From positions 682,001 to 746,000 of the forward strand of contig JAGKQI010000054.1 in the NCBI GenBank assembly GCA_018806915.1: DNA of 64,000 bases, written 5' to 3'. The position numbers were made by a program, and so were the translations under genes. Below the pieces are notes generated by a model that was not told the origin of the DNA, ran no database searches, and was given only the letters and a program-made list of their open reading frames with translations. Source of the stretch: Phytophthora colocasiae. Taxonomy: Eukaryota > Oomycota > Peronosporomycetes > Peronosporales > Peronosporaceae. Shown in pieces: positions 19,809 to 31,400 of this stretch (position 1 is the stretch's first letter; every line of letters starts with the position of its first letter).

Positions 19809-20098
19809 GGAAACACAGACAACATAGATCCTCCTTTCTAGCACTACACTTTTCTCTTTCATATTCCGAGCCACGACCTGAGTAGTACGCGATGGTGGCA
19901 ACGACGGACAGAAACTCCACGCCCTGAACAAACCAAACCAAACCAAACCTTCTTCTTAATGAACCAAACCAGGGTAACGGAACGAACCGGTTCGAATGCG
20001 TTTTATGGTTCATTAGGAGTTTCAGAAAAAACTCCAAACCAAAGAGACAGAATCGTGCAAACCCCTCCACAGGTTCAAACCAGTAGGATCTGACGAAA

Positions 20099-21621
20099 AT
20101 GGAGACAACAAGCTCAGCATGCAGCGCGCTGGTGGTCTCTCACGACCGTCAAGGCCTAGAAACTATTGTGAATCCCGGTTGTATTGAGCGCCGCCAGCAG
20201 ATATTACTCGAGAGGACATCGTTGTCAATGGAGCTGGGTCGTAGAGCAGCTGGGGCATGCCTTTACAAAATTCGCAAGTACGAACGGATGAGAAGCTTCT
20301 TGAAGTTGCTCAGTACGCTCACGATCACGCAATTCATACGGCTGCGGACACAGAGAAGCGCTTGGGGTCTCGTATAGGCAAGTACTTTGAAGATGTCCAA
20401 GTCCATTTGGAAGCGACAAACAAGATCCAAATCGATAGCCAAGCTGCTGAAACAAATGCACGTCTTGTTGGTGTCGTTCAAGATGTTCATGACCGCGTCG
20501 ACACAAGTATGAAGACATCATTTGAGAAGTTTGCTATAGAGCTAGGTCAAAAGGTCAACACTACTTTGACGGCGATGGAGGGCGCGATAAATGAACACAA
20601 GAAAACACATGCTTCCGAATGTGAGCTGCGCCTCGGTGCAGCACTTAAATCGTCTCACGACGCTTTCGAGGCTGCTACGGACCTGCAAGGAGTGGATTGA
20701 GAGAAGACTAAACGCCAAGCTGAAGAAGGCAGTAGAGGCGAAAGTAAAAGCTTCAACTCGCTCAGCAATCGCATTTGATCAAGCAAGAAAAGCATTTACA
20801 GGGACAAGCTGCTAAACTGGCAAAATCACACGCCAGCAGTGTTGAGGAGCGCCTACAACAAAGAATCAATAGCGCGATGGATGCCGCTCGCCTACAGACC
20901 CTCAGCAAGCTTCTGATGAACGCTTCGGTGACATGTCGAGTACATTGGAGTGTGACAAAGTGGCAACTGAAACGAGAACTTCTTGATGATATCTTACAGC
21001 AACAGAGTTAAAACTTGAGGCAAAGATTCAATCGCAGCTCAGTGATTTTCAGGCCGCGTCTTCCAGAAGAAACTGCAAATTGCAGCATCAAATGGCTCAG
21101 CTAATTGCAGCTGCAGCGATCGCTTGAACACTCGCCTTTCCAGTATAGAAAATCAAGATGCACAAGAAATCAGTTTGCCTGCAATAACACAGACAGATGA
21201 TCTTACTATCGGAAGTATTGGATCCAAAAACCAGTGGACTGACTTCTCCGGCTACATCACCTATGGTAGACAACCATGTACCGAAAAGCGCTTCATCGTT
21301 GCAAGACGATCTACATCCAGATACTTCATCATCCGCGGTAGACAACCAGGTATCGGAAAGTGATCCATCCTCGCAGACGATCAGCATTTGTCAGAAGGAC
21401 AGGTTGAGCTCCTACTCTGTGAAAATTCGGATAGCGGTGACACTGCCATACTAACGGCACTTAATCAGATCAACTTGGGAATACAGGCTCTTCTTCGAAA
21501 GCCACGGTCACCAACGATCCCATCACCAATCAAACACAGCACGGATAATAAAGCCTCACCGATTCCAAGCCGGATCGTCAACAACGATCGGGTATCCCAC
21601 GAAATACCGCTGTACTAATCC
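20099..21621 (+). pseudogene. Decayed coiled-coil protein gene inside the hAT element
   Basis: A chain of plus-strand frames reads as one long helical protein broken by indels. It starts with RRQQILLERTSLSMELG (frame 20099-20377) and moves to a 147-aa frame at 20257-20700 rich in heptad-like Ala/Leu/Glu/Lys (EKLLEVAQYAHDHAIH, EKRLGSRIGKYFEDVQ). It then passes to ERRLNAKLKKAVEAKVKAS and SSVEERLQQRINSAMDAARL, and ends in a Ser/Pro-rich tail near 21600. I do not recognise a family. It is not a known hAT transposition protein, so it may be a captured host gene or an element-specific second ORF. Confidence 0.5.
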
Positions 21622-22073
21622 AACGAGCTGCTGGACTTCTAACTACAGCTAAGAGAAGCAGCGATGAAACAAATCTAAGTGCGAGCTTCGAAACGTGAAA
21701 AGAATTACGGAAACGCAAACACTGAAGCAAGAAAGACTCGATATAGGGAGTATAAGCTGCAACAACGCAACTTGTGCTTGGAAGCTTGAGGTTCGTGGTC
21801 AGCTCTAACATTGCAGTTGACATACATAATTTGATGTACGTGGTGGTTCAGAAAAATAAAGAACACCAAATGCATTTTATTCATCTTGGCAATCCTCATC
21901 TAGTTCACTGTCAAATAAAAAGACGCTACCTCGCGTTCCCATCGTGCAGCAAATGGTATGTTGACTTGACATGAAGACAGGGGACTAACACGTTTGCCGG
22001 AACTGCCTGCTCCAACTCTGAATCTGTTAGCCGGGGGCAATTTTACTAACGTCGACAAACTTTCGATTCCGAT

Positions 22074-24489
22074 TCAAAAGGAGCACATATCGATATTGTG
22101 CTTCGCAATACTAGTGCGATGGCTGGTAACAAGCATACCACTTATGCCGAAATCCCTCTCGATCTGTGCTGAAGATGCTGGAATTGCGTAGATGACCCAC
22201 GTGCTGCGATAGGTAATAGTCGATAGTTGTTTTTCATCATGTTGGCGCTTCCAAAAAGTGCAAAATTGATTCGGTTTTGGCCGTCGTCGTAAGCAGCCTA
22301 CTGGGATCGGAGAACCACCTTTCGAGCTCTTCATCAATGCGTGCTTCGTGAACGTTACGCTGCTCCACGTGTTCGGCCTCTTCTTCAGCAAATTCCATAA
22401 GTTCCTCAGAAAATAATTTGAGCAGGCTGGAAGGAAGGGAACTCGATAAATGATGATAGAGACTCGAAACCGGACGGCAACTGCTGCAGGTATCTCGCAA
22501 TTAGAGGGCGTACCGTACACTTCTGCTGGAGCTGAAGTTTGAGAGCTACTTGTCGATATGGTCAACATTAACGCTCGCAACCGCCTCAGTACGGCATCCT
22601 TCACACACTGGCAACATTTCGACTAACAGCGCCTTCATCCATTCGCAGAGTGTGGGGCTGCCCGGGTCGATGATCAACTGTTCGTGTGCAAAGGCGGACG
22701 ATCTTTGCTAGGGGGTTGACGTCTTGATTTTTAGGACGGGTGCAGTAGCATCTGAACTTCCGGGATGAAAGACGACTCACGAATCCGTGCGTTATCCGTG
22801 TAGCGAGCGAAGAAATTTTATGGAACAACTTAGCAAGTAGTGCTCGTGTCGATTTCACGAGTCTTGTGGGTCTCGGACTTGGTAAAAAGTGGGGCTTCTG
22901 TTGAGGCTCGCATTTTGTCTTTGAGAGGTTGAGTTTCATCCAGGATAGTTTTGCGCAGTCGAAAGATCGACAAAAGGACATCAACTTGGTTTGTCCTCCT
23001 TTTGACTCTTGACATTTAGTGTCATGATAGGGTTCAGAAGCCCATACAGCTGCAGCAGGCTCAACTTGTCGTCAGCAATTGGAAATGATTCTGGTGTTGA
23101 TTTTCGCTCCCGAATAGCTTTGTCAATACGTTCCCGGAATAACCAATCTTCGAGTTGGTCCCATTTTTCGAGCAATCGCCGGACAACTTAGCGAAGCTCA
23201 TGAATCGGTGCTCTTTGTGTCTCGATTAATTGGTTGTAGCACCAGCGTTTGCCATCTCACAAAGTTCTGAGAAGAGACTCCCCATTGAGGCGTTGGAGTT
23301 GAACGGCATGTTGTACTTTTGATGCGAGTAACCAATTCGGTGGCTGGTAAGTTCTTAGAGGTCTTTCGCTGAGGGGTGATACCAAACGCGTTTCTTGTAG
23401 CAGCGTTCGTAAGGTGGGTATGCACCATTCCCATTGGAGACCGATTCCCTTGTCATCATCCACTTAACATCAGGGCCAGCGTCACTAGTGGAGCCGTAAA
23501 AATCTTCGTGGATAGCCCAAAATCTTTTAGTAGCTCTGTAATCCAGCGCTTAAATGATTCACGGCTTCCGGCGCTCTTTCCCATACATCGGTTCATAGTG
23601 GCGAGTACCAAGAAGGATCGACTGGAATTCCCAGTTGTTGTCGACAAAATACACCCTCAGACCAAGATATTTGGTCGCCCTCTGTGTCTTGGAAGACCAA
23701 AAATCACACACCATTGAGAATGACGCCACGTTGTTAATTCTGCTGCATTGTAGATGGGATTGAATAGCCTGTCGTGTGCTTGAATAAAGCTCAGCAAGAG
23801 CTCAGCGTTACTGTGTCGTTATTGAGAGTCGCTCGGAACTCCGTCTGCAACCACCAAGTTGCAGTGAGCAATTCCGATTCTTCGTATTCTCCGAACCTGA
23901 AACGGAGATTGTTGTTCACACCACGCAGCGTCTCGAGGCAGCAATGTCATTCTTCTGCCTATCAGCTCCATCAGCAATAGCACATCGTATGCGTTCCCAG
24001 CTCCTTAGCTCGGTTACGTTTCCTGGTGTTCTCGGCTGTGATTTTACTGGCTGTCAACATGTGCTTGTCGTTAAGATGCTTGGTAGCTTTAGACGTATTA
24101 CCAAACAGTTGAATTATCTTGTTATCACGACGACATTCGAGGCTTCCTTGGCATATCCAGCAAATGTATTCCTTGCCTTCGGGCGTGGAAGTAACGCGTA
24201 CCCCCCAGTCTAGAATTATTGATCGTTCACCACGGCGTCTTGGTAGTACCTTAAACCCCTCTGGCGGCACATAGTTTCGTATTGCTTGGGTAACGTGCAT
24301 CGGCACAGATACTGACGAACTTGAACTAGCAACAATGCTGCCATGGACAGATGGTGGAGGTCGGGCGCAGGTGTATGCTGGTTCATGCCAGACACCGTCT
24401 CCACGAGTGCTGTGAGTGGCCCTGACCCTACTGGTCTGTACTGGATGACCTGGTTGCTGGGTACTCACCCACAGGACCGATGTCAGCAT
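22074..24489 (-). pseudogene. hAT transposase, frameshifted
   Basis: Read on the minus strand. The N-terminal part (24489-23971) contains a BED-like zinc finger, YICWICQGSL..NTSKATKHLNDKH (C-x2-C..H-x4-H type). The middle part is spread over at least three frames (for example KWDQLEDWLFRERIDKAIRE at ~23150). The C terminus (near 22200-22080) has the typical hAT dimerisation signature IPASSAQIERDFGISGMLV with HRTSIAKHNIDMC after it. Frame changes and stops exist between these blocks, so no functional product is expected. Orientation is opposite to the coiled-coil ORF. Confidence 0.75.
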
Positions 24490-24933
24490 CTTCTTCTCGA
24501 GAGCGTTGACTCCGTTCTTGTGAACGGTGAAGGCGGAGTAGACGCTGAATTGTTGTTTTGAGGGTTGATACAGAAGATGTTGGGCCTACAACGCGATAGT
24601 AGCGAAACTGTTGTAGGGGCTTGAGTTGGGGGGGGCACTGCAAAATGTAGTGTGAGCTGAGATCAGAGCCGAGTGCTCTGGAAAGATCTTTGAGTCGTTT
24701 CGCGTTTCATATCTTCGATAAGAACAGTAGCCAATAGGTGCTCTCGTTGTTACAACTTAAAGCCGTAACTCCAAACCTGAAACTCCAAACCTCCGTTCAG
24801 GTTTGAAGTCAGGATGGGTTTCATAGCCAAACCACGAAACCTACTTGTTTTGGTTCAGAACAACGGGGAAGTAACGTTCAAACCAAATTTCAGCGCTTTC
24901 CTCGGTTTGGTTTGTTCAAGGTGTGAGAAACTC

Positions 24934-26347
24934 CCTATTGCGTCATAGGATTCCAGGCGTTGGTGCAGTACGAAGTAGCATACTCCCAGTGGTTGCAGCT
25001 GGATATTGAAACGACTGAGAAGCCGTCACTCGTTGGATGTAGGCAATGTTATGTGGCCGCAACAGACTCGGTGGTTGAAGACTCCTACCCCAGCTATTGT
25101 CTCGATGTTAGAGTTGAATGTAGTCGACAGCATCAGTAGGTGGTTTCACTGTTCGAATGACACTTCAACATCGAGATACATGCAGAATCGTTCGACCCTT
25201 CACGTGACAGGCTTGACAGGAGTGTGTCGGTGCGTTCATTCCGGTGTCTTTCATCGCGGATTTACAGCACATATAGCGCGATATAATGCCAAGCTGGCAT
25301 GTGCCGTGGCATAGCAGCTTTAGCGCTATGCTATGACAGTATCGGGCATATTTTTTTCAACGGTCGAGTACGTCTACCGGTTACCGACCCATTTTCAATG
25401 CTAGATCTGATGCATTGTCGCGTTACAATTTTGCTGTCCGCACAGTCGTTTCGATTCGTAAAACGACCATCGCAACAGCATAAGTTGCCTGTAGTGCTCC
25501 AACGCCCAGAATCCTGTGACACAAAGGAAGTTTTTGTCCGTTGATTGCAGCAATTTTGCCTCGCCACCTCGCATAAACCCCAGTTCACAGATCATGCCTT
25601 TGTACGAATGGGGCAGTGCGGCCAAAGAAGCTTTTAGGCTCGATCTTATATTGCAGCGCAATCCCAACCACCACCAAGGACTTTGCGGTGCCCGTCACTT
25701 CACTGTAGACTTAATGAGATCACTCTGCGCCTCACACTGTAAGCCTATCTCAGCCCTTTGCAAGGAATCCTTGCCAAAATCCGCAACCTTGCCACTGGTG
25801 TCCACCTTCTGCAGCTGTAGGGTAAATCAGGGAGGCAACGTCAGGATCCGGTTGACTGGGACTGTAAATTATCCAGGCTTCAAGGATTGCTAAAGCAATG
25901 ACGCCGTGCTGGCGTTGAAGTTTAAAACCCCTCACCTGTAGATTTGTAGCTTGGCTTTCGTGTCATGCAAGCACGCTAGTTTTGATGTGCAGTGGAAAAA
26001 TTTCAATCCCTCTTTCGGTGTTGCATTAGGAAAGGCCTGCATGTACAGGATTCGTTGCCGTTGCCCCATGGTATGCCCACAGGAGCATTTGAAGAATATG
26101 TTCGTGCACATATAGACTGCTTTTGGTACTGTACTGTATGTAGGTCTTGAAGGTTGTAATACGGATCATCCACGCTTGCTTTCACGACGATAGACCCTGA
26201 TTCATAGCTTCCCCATCCTGATTCATGTACAGTGTACAGTACATGTACATTGCGCCGCTGTCCCCGTAAATCATGAGCTTTGCTCGGAGGCCAACCGAAC
26301 CTCAGCCTGTGGATCCTTTCCCTGGTCGACTCTCGCCATGGATAGCA
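24934..26347. other. Gene-poor stretch between hAT element and CAP paralogue 3
   Basis: No recognisable gene; open frames of 80-125 codons on both strands show no motif. A palindromic patch around 26225-26252 repeats GTACA/TGTAC (AGTACATGTACAT). Confidence 0.45.
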
Positions 26348-26363
26348 GCTCACTTTGGAATTC
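26348..26363 (+). promoter_or_regulatory. Inr+FPR core promoter of CAP paralogue 3
   Basis: Reads GCTCACTTTGGAATTC, close to the oomycete initiator plus flanking element, ending 36 bp before the ATG at 26400. Confidence 0.6.
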
Positions 26364-26399
26364 CCCACGTCAAGAGCAAGACTTCAAGACTCCTCTACC

Positions 26400-26894
26400 A
26401 TGACCATCAAGGGATTTTTCGCACTCGCCGTTGTTGCACTCGTCGGTATGGCCAACGCTGAAGCTGAGAACCACGTCGCCCGTGAGCTTCAGGTTGCTGA
26501 CTTCTCCGCGAAGCTTCTGACCGCTGTGAACGCCAAGCGCTCCGAGAAGGGCCTCGCTGCTGTGTGCATCAACTCCAAGCTCGCCAAGGCCGCGCAGGCT
26601 CTTGCTGATGACAACGCCAAGAACAACAAGGTCAGCACCAAGGGCTCCGACGGATCTACCCCGAACACGCGTTACGACACTCAGGGTATTGAGACCCAGC
26701 AGTCAGCCGAGCTGGTGGCTGCCGGACAGGCCAGTGTCGACGCTGTCGTGGCCACTTGGATTAAGTCTTCCAGTGCCTACTTGTACAGCGACCTCAAGTT
26801 CATCGGCCCCGGTTACGCGTACGACAAGAGCAAGCAGTACAAGCACTACTGGGTGCTCGACCTCGCCAACGCTGAGGGCGAGTCCTGCCAGTAA
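26400..26894 (+). CDS. Small secreted CAP/SCP-like protein (paralogue 3)
   Basis: 164 aa from the ATG at 26400; the upstream ATG at 26355 would destroy the signal peptide MTIKGFFALAVVALVGMANA and overlaps the core promoter. CAP domain blocks: LLTAVNAKRSEKGLAAVCIN, LAKAAQALADDNAKNN, TKGSDGSTP, QSAELVAAG, FIGPGYAYDKSKQYKHYW. The C-terminal 70 residues are almost identical to paralogue 1, which lies 8 kb away in opposite orientation. The hAT element sits between them, so the pair arose by a recent duplication or gene conversion. As in the other copies the tetrad histidines are replaced (Thr, Ala) and the cysteine pair is kept. Confidence 0.88.
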   Translation: MTIKGFFALAVVALVGMANAEAENHVARELQVADFSAKLLTAVNAKRSEKGLAAVCINSKLAKAAQALADDNAKNNKVSTKGSDGSTPNTRYDTQGIETQQSAELVAAGQASVDAVVATWIKSSSAYLYSDLKFIGPGYAYDKSKQYKHYWVLDLANAEGESCQ

Positions 26895-27840
26895 ACTACA
26901 CAACCGCTTTAAGCTGTTTCTAGTCTGTAAATACAACCAAATCTTACCTTTGTACATGTCCTAAGTTCTGCTTTACTACGAATCATCCACACGAAAGTGA
27001 CAGTTACTGTTGGGATCCGGTCGATCGTCCATTCGAATGGCCACGTTACACATGCTTCAACGATGGCAAACTTCAGATTTGCCTCGTCACAAGTACGTAG
27101 GGCCACATGACAAAAAGTTCGGCAACAAACAGCCAGAGCCCGTTGGATAGGCCTGCAATATTACGAGACTTGGCAGACAAAACCTGAAATCTATTTTCAA
27201 AGTCTGACTTCTGTACAAAAAGCGCGGTTAGGTGACCCAAATAGAAGGCCCTTTGAGGCCTTAGAGAGGCGCCTTGACAACCGAAGCGAAGCGGAGGTCT
27301 GTCAGGGGACGGCGCGTAGGCCGGAGTAGGTTCCGAAACAAGAACTTACAATCTAATCTGCGCGGGATCCTTGCCCGCCACGAGCGAAGCGAAGTTGGCG
27401 GTGCAAACGCCGCGCAACAAGAGGAGCGAAGCGACCCTAACCCCGCAATAGTCCCCCAATAGAGGGCGGTACATTTTTAAGACGATTTGGTTCAGGAATC
27501 ATCCTCTCTCGACTTGGCAACGTAGCGTACTTCGCTCGTTGCACATGCGTTGGACCTCCACCACTGCCTTCTACACTTGCTGGCTGCAGCTCCACCGCTG
27601 CGAAAAGATACGCGGATCACTGCGTCGTAGCGCCGGAATCCTAGTTTCAGATAGCCAACCTGTACGGATACCTTGCGCTACACTGAAGGTCAGGGTTGAA
27701 ATCGAACTTCCCCATCTACAATCCGTTCTGGTAATCATAAGCTTTGCGTGGCGTGGGGTGCGTTTCTCACCTGCTAGGGCTTCAATGCCAGAGTTTGCGC
27801 TCTTGGTTGCCAACCGAAAAATATCCTCCGAGTTCTCTCT
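26895..27840. repeat. Intergenic with a G+C-rich 'GCGAAGCG' patch (27235-27465)
   Basis: Between the two CAP genes. The patch at 27235-27465 contains the motif GCGAAGCG three times (CCGAAGCGAAGCGG ~27281, GAGCGAAGCGAAG ~27380, GGAGCGAAGCGACC ~27422). It also has a potential hairpin, GCGCCTTGACA..TGTCAGGGGACGGCGC (27269-27314). It stands out from the AT-richer flanks and looks like a small repeat or structured RNA/SINE-like insertion, but I cannot define its ends. No protein-coding gene is seen. Confidence 0.35.
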
Positions 27841-27857
27841 TCATTCTCCAAATTGCA
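27841..27857 (+). promoter_or_regulatory. Inr+FPR core promoter of CAP paralogue 4
   Basis: Reads TCATTCTCCAAATTGCA, matching the initiator plus flanking element, and ends 43 bp before the ATG. Confidence 0.65.
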
Positions 27858-27900
27858 GCGCAATACCAACTCCTTTCTCCACTCCAAACGCAGTACAAGT

Positions 27901-28359
27901 ATGAAGGCCTTCCTCGCTCTCGCTCTCGTTGCTCTTGTCAGTTCGGTCGACGCCCAGGTCGCGGACTACAGCTCCAAGATGCTCACCGCCGTGAACGCCA
28001 AGCGTGCCGCCAAGGGTCTGAGCGCACTTTGCATCAACACCAAGCTGGCTGCTGCTGCTCAAGTTCATGCCGAAGACATGGCTGCCAAGAACTTCATCGG
28101 CACTTCGAGCTCGGATGGATCCACTCAGATGGACCGTCTTGAAGCGCAGAACCTGACCGTGACCGCTGCTGCTGAGCTTGTTGGTGCCGGCTACACGTCG
28201 GTGGACAAAGTGGTGGATGATTGGCTCAAGGCTTCGAGCGACTACATCTACGCCGACTACCCGTTCATCGGCCCCGGCTACAAGTACGACAAGACCAAGC
28301 AGTACAAGCACTACTGGGTGCTCGACCTCTCGGACGGTGAGGGCGAGACCTGCGCCTAA
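27901..28359 (+). CDS. Small secreted CAP/SCP-like protein (paralogue 4)
   Basis: 152 aa from the ATG at 27901, chosen because the signal peptide MKAFLALALVALVSSVDA starts there. The CAP domain is closer to bacterial YkwD-type sequence than its paralogues: MLTAVNAKRAAKGLSALCIN, AAAAQVHAEDMAAKNF, SSSDGSTQMDRL, AAELVGAG, DDWLKASSDY. The tetrad His positions are Thr and Asp. It lacks the short acidic pro-like stretch (..EDHIARELQ) that follows the signal peptide in paralogues 1-3, so it is the shortest member. It is convergent with the ABC transporter gene, 62 bp apart. Confidence 0.86.
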   Translation: MKAFLALALVALVSSVDAQVADYSSKMLTAVNAKRAAKGLSALCINTKLAAAAQVHAEDMAAKNFIGTSSSDGSTQMDRLEAQNLTVTAAAELVGAGYTSVDKVVDDWLKASSDYIYADYPFIGPGYKYDKTKQYKHYWVLDLSDGEGETCA

Positions 28360-28421
28360 ATCGTAGCTGAAAGCTTTTAACATCGTTAAAACCAAACAGG
28401 AATGACTTACAACTCAATCGT

Positions 28422-31400
28422 TTAACGCCTTTCGTAGTTAACGAATCGCAACGCTACCAACCCCAGTATCCGCAGTACAACGATGATAAGCACGACAACC
28501 CCCATGTTGCGTGCCAACTGGTCATGCCGAGCTCCGAATGTGTACTCGACGTACTCTTTGACGTTTGGAAACGTTAGTGTAACGGGGGCGTTGGCCAACT
28601 CCTGACAACCGATGTCACTGTCGCCGATACTTGGACAATCAGCGAATACAAGTGCGGCAAGAGCACTGAACGAGTATCGTAGAGGGACGATCTGGTAGAG
28701 CCACTTGTACCCTGCAGGGATGGAGTTGACTGGTGGATTGAAGCCCATAAAGAGGAAACTAGCAGTGTTAACCACCACCCCAACCACCATTGCCAATTCC
28801 GCTGTCGGTAGTGCGTAGGCTAGTAATTGGCCCATGTAGACTTGCAGTAGTACGAGGAGAGCAGTGTTGAGCCAGAAGAGAGCTCCCGATGCGACGCCAC
28901 CAGTGAAGCCAACCATGGGGTAGAATACTACTGAAAACAGTAAAGTGCTGGCAAACACGTACGGGATCTCGACAATCGACCCGGCGACGAAGTACCAGAA
29001 CGCACTGTACGTTTGACCAGCCCGTTCACGATAGAAGGAAGCTCGGTCACCCACCGCCACTGGAAGTACACCGAAGAATGACACGATACCGTTGAACCCT
29101 GTGGCGATGAAGAGCATCCCAACACCAGCATTAGCTCCAGCGTACGATCCGTAGTCAGCTTCGAGGAATGCTACACCGAAGATCAGTGCCAGAACGAGAG
29201 AAATGCCAGCGCGCGTGATGTTGTAGGATGCCGTTCGCCAGTACGATCGGAAACTGCGTTGAACCAAGAAGCGGAGCTGTACAAGGGCTCCTGCCGCTCG
29301 TTTACTGGTAAAAATCAGCTCAGCGTGGTCGTCTGAAGGGCACGCGACACCAGGTTCCTTCATCGTGGCATCCAACTTCTTCTGGAGTTCACTAGCCTCG
29401 AAAATATCAGCAAAATCGACTGATGGTGCATCTCCAGAGGCTTTATCTCCTGTATTGACCCCTGCACCAATGCACTCCAGCATCCACGTGGCTGGATTCG
29501 CTTCTGGTTGAAGAGGAGCAACACCAGGAAGGTGTTCGAAGTACTGCACCAAGTCACAGCATTGTGGGCCAGTTTCGCCAAAGAAAACCGTGCGACCACC
29601 TCGCTGTAGCAACAAGACACTGTCGAATAGTGCAAAAACTTCAGCAGACGGCTGGTGGATCGTAGTGAGCACTGTTCGTCCGGAACGAGCCACTTTTTGC
29701 ACACCTTCCATGATTGCCTTCGCCGCTGCAGCATCCAAACCACTGGTAGGTTCGTCAAGGAAAAGGATACTTGGTTGCGCTGCAAGTTCCACTCCAACTG
29801 TAAGGCGTTTAAGCTGCTCCATTGAAGCTCCACGGATGATGCGATCGGCAATAGGATGGAGATCAAGGAGATCCAGACATTCACGGACTGTGTCATGCTT
29901 TACGCTGTCTGAGACGTCTGTCGGTTGTCGAAGGAAAGCGCTAAACGTTAACGCCTCACGGAATGTAGCACCTTCACAGTGTACGTCGGTTTGTTCACAG
30001 TACCCAGTGCACCGTCGCATGGCCAAGTCACTTGCTTCGTGTCCATTAAGGAGGATTCGACCACGCACGGAACCTCCTGGCTTGCGGTGCGCGATGACAT
30101 CCATCAATGTCGTTTTCCCAGCACCAGAAGACCCCATTAGCGCAGTCATAAACCCTGGACGAGCAAAACCGGAGACACCTTTGAGAATTTGTAGCGTCTT
30201 GTCATCACTCGGAGTCTCCACTTCTTCTTGTTCTTCTTGCTCTTCTTGTTCCTTTTCTTCGGGTTTGATCTTCTTGAGGTGGTGAGGCATTGGTACAGAA
30301 TACCAAATATCCTCAAAGGCCACTGTGACCGGAACAAAGTTCCGTTTGGAAGCTTCACTTTCAGGTCGGACAGTGATTTCAACCGATTCAATTCCTCGAG
30401 GAGTTTTCACCAGTCCGTACGCTGCTTCATGGTCATCTCCTGCATCGTTCGAGACACTTGCACCTCCGTCCTCTGGGCCTTCAAAGCGGCGATGCTCCAA
30501 AGCCCACACAGCGAGAATCAAGAAGAGAACGTAACAACCCACAACAAAAACCATGCTAAGGTCCACGTACTTCTTGCTCGCTGGTACGTCAAACAAGGAG
30601 AGATAGTACTCGCCCATAGTTCCTCCCGAAAGCGTACAGTAGTCAACATCTTCATAGACGCAAACATCGAAGCGTGATGCTCGAAATTGGTTCACTGCAA
30701 GTCCACGAATGCCCCATGCCACTGGACTGATCCAGTAGAGCCAAATGAGGTAGTCCGGGATCTGGTCTTTCGGGATAGCAAATCCAGAAAACATGACGAA
30801 GAAGAGCACCGACAGCATTGCCATGGGCATCGCCACATTCATGTTGGGTGTCAGCGCTACCAGTAAAAAATACCAGGCGCCAAAGGCCAAACTGGAGAGA
30901 AAAACAATCGCTTCGTAGCGTACAAACAGCTCAGCGTCAGGTACAAAGCCACACAACCAGTAAATGAGTGAACCAAAGACGATCGTCTCGAACAGAGCAA
31001 CTGGGATGTGGCTCAGTGTGCTTGCAAGCACGAAGGACGAAGAGCGATAGAAATTGGCTCGACGTTGACGGTAGAAGATGTCACGCGCTTCGAACAATGT
31101 CGGGATCTGGGCTGCTTGACCCAAGGAGACGAAGAAGATCACGGAGAAGACGACGCCCATAATGACCTGAACGTCCGTCGCCTCGAAGTCATAGAAGGTG
31201 CTGGCATACAGCAGCCCCATGACCACAGTCATGACGGCTCGACCGATAACGAATGCTACGTTACGACTCAGTACAAGCATCTCTCGGCGGACAAGAGTCC
31301 ACGTGCTGGTTATGAAATCTTGCTGAAACTCAGGGATAGCGTCCATGTACTTGTGTGTGGTTTCAGCCATACTTCGATCCACTGGAGTCTCCAACTCCTG

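Larger units (their letters stand above)
19918..24925 (-). mobile_element. hAT DNA transposon, 5008 bp, 8-bp target duplication
   Basis: The direct repeat AGAAACTC (19910-19917 and 24926-24933) brackets termini that are inverted with two mismatches over ~22 nt. The left end begins CACGCCCTGAACAAACC and the inverted right end begins CACACCTTGAACAAACC. Subterminal regions are rich in AAACC repeats on both sides. An 8-bp duplication and CA-starting TIR are standard for hAT. Inside lie a decayed transposase (minus strand, with BED finger and C-terminal dimerisation motif) and, on the other strand, a decayed coiled-coil ORF. Several frameshifts indicate an inactive element. Confidence 0.88.

Noticed and set aside
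19732..20070. N-terminal extension of CAP paralogue 2 to 281 aa
   Set aside because: It would read through the core promoter and into the hAT end; the signal peptide fixes the start at 19731.
29590..30285. 231-codon plus-strand ORF in the ABCG gene
   Set aside because: Antisense shadow within a well-conserved NBD2 region.
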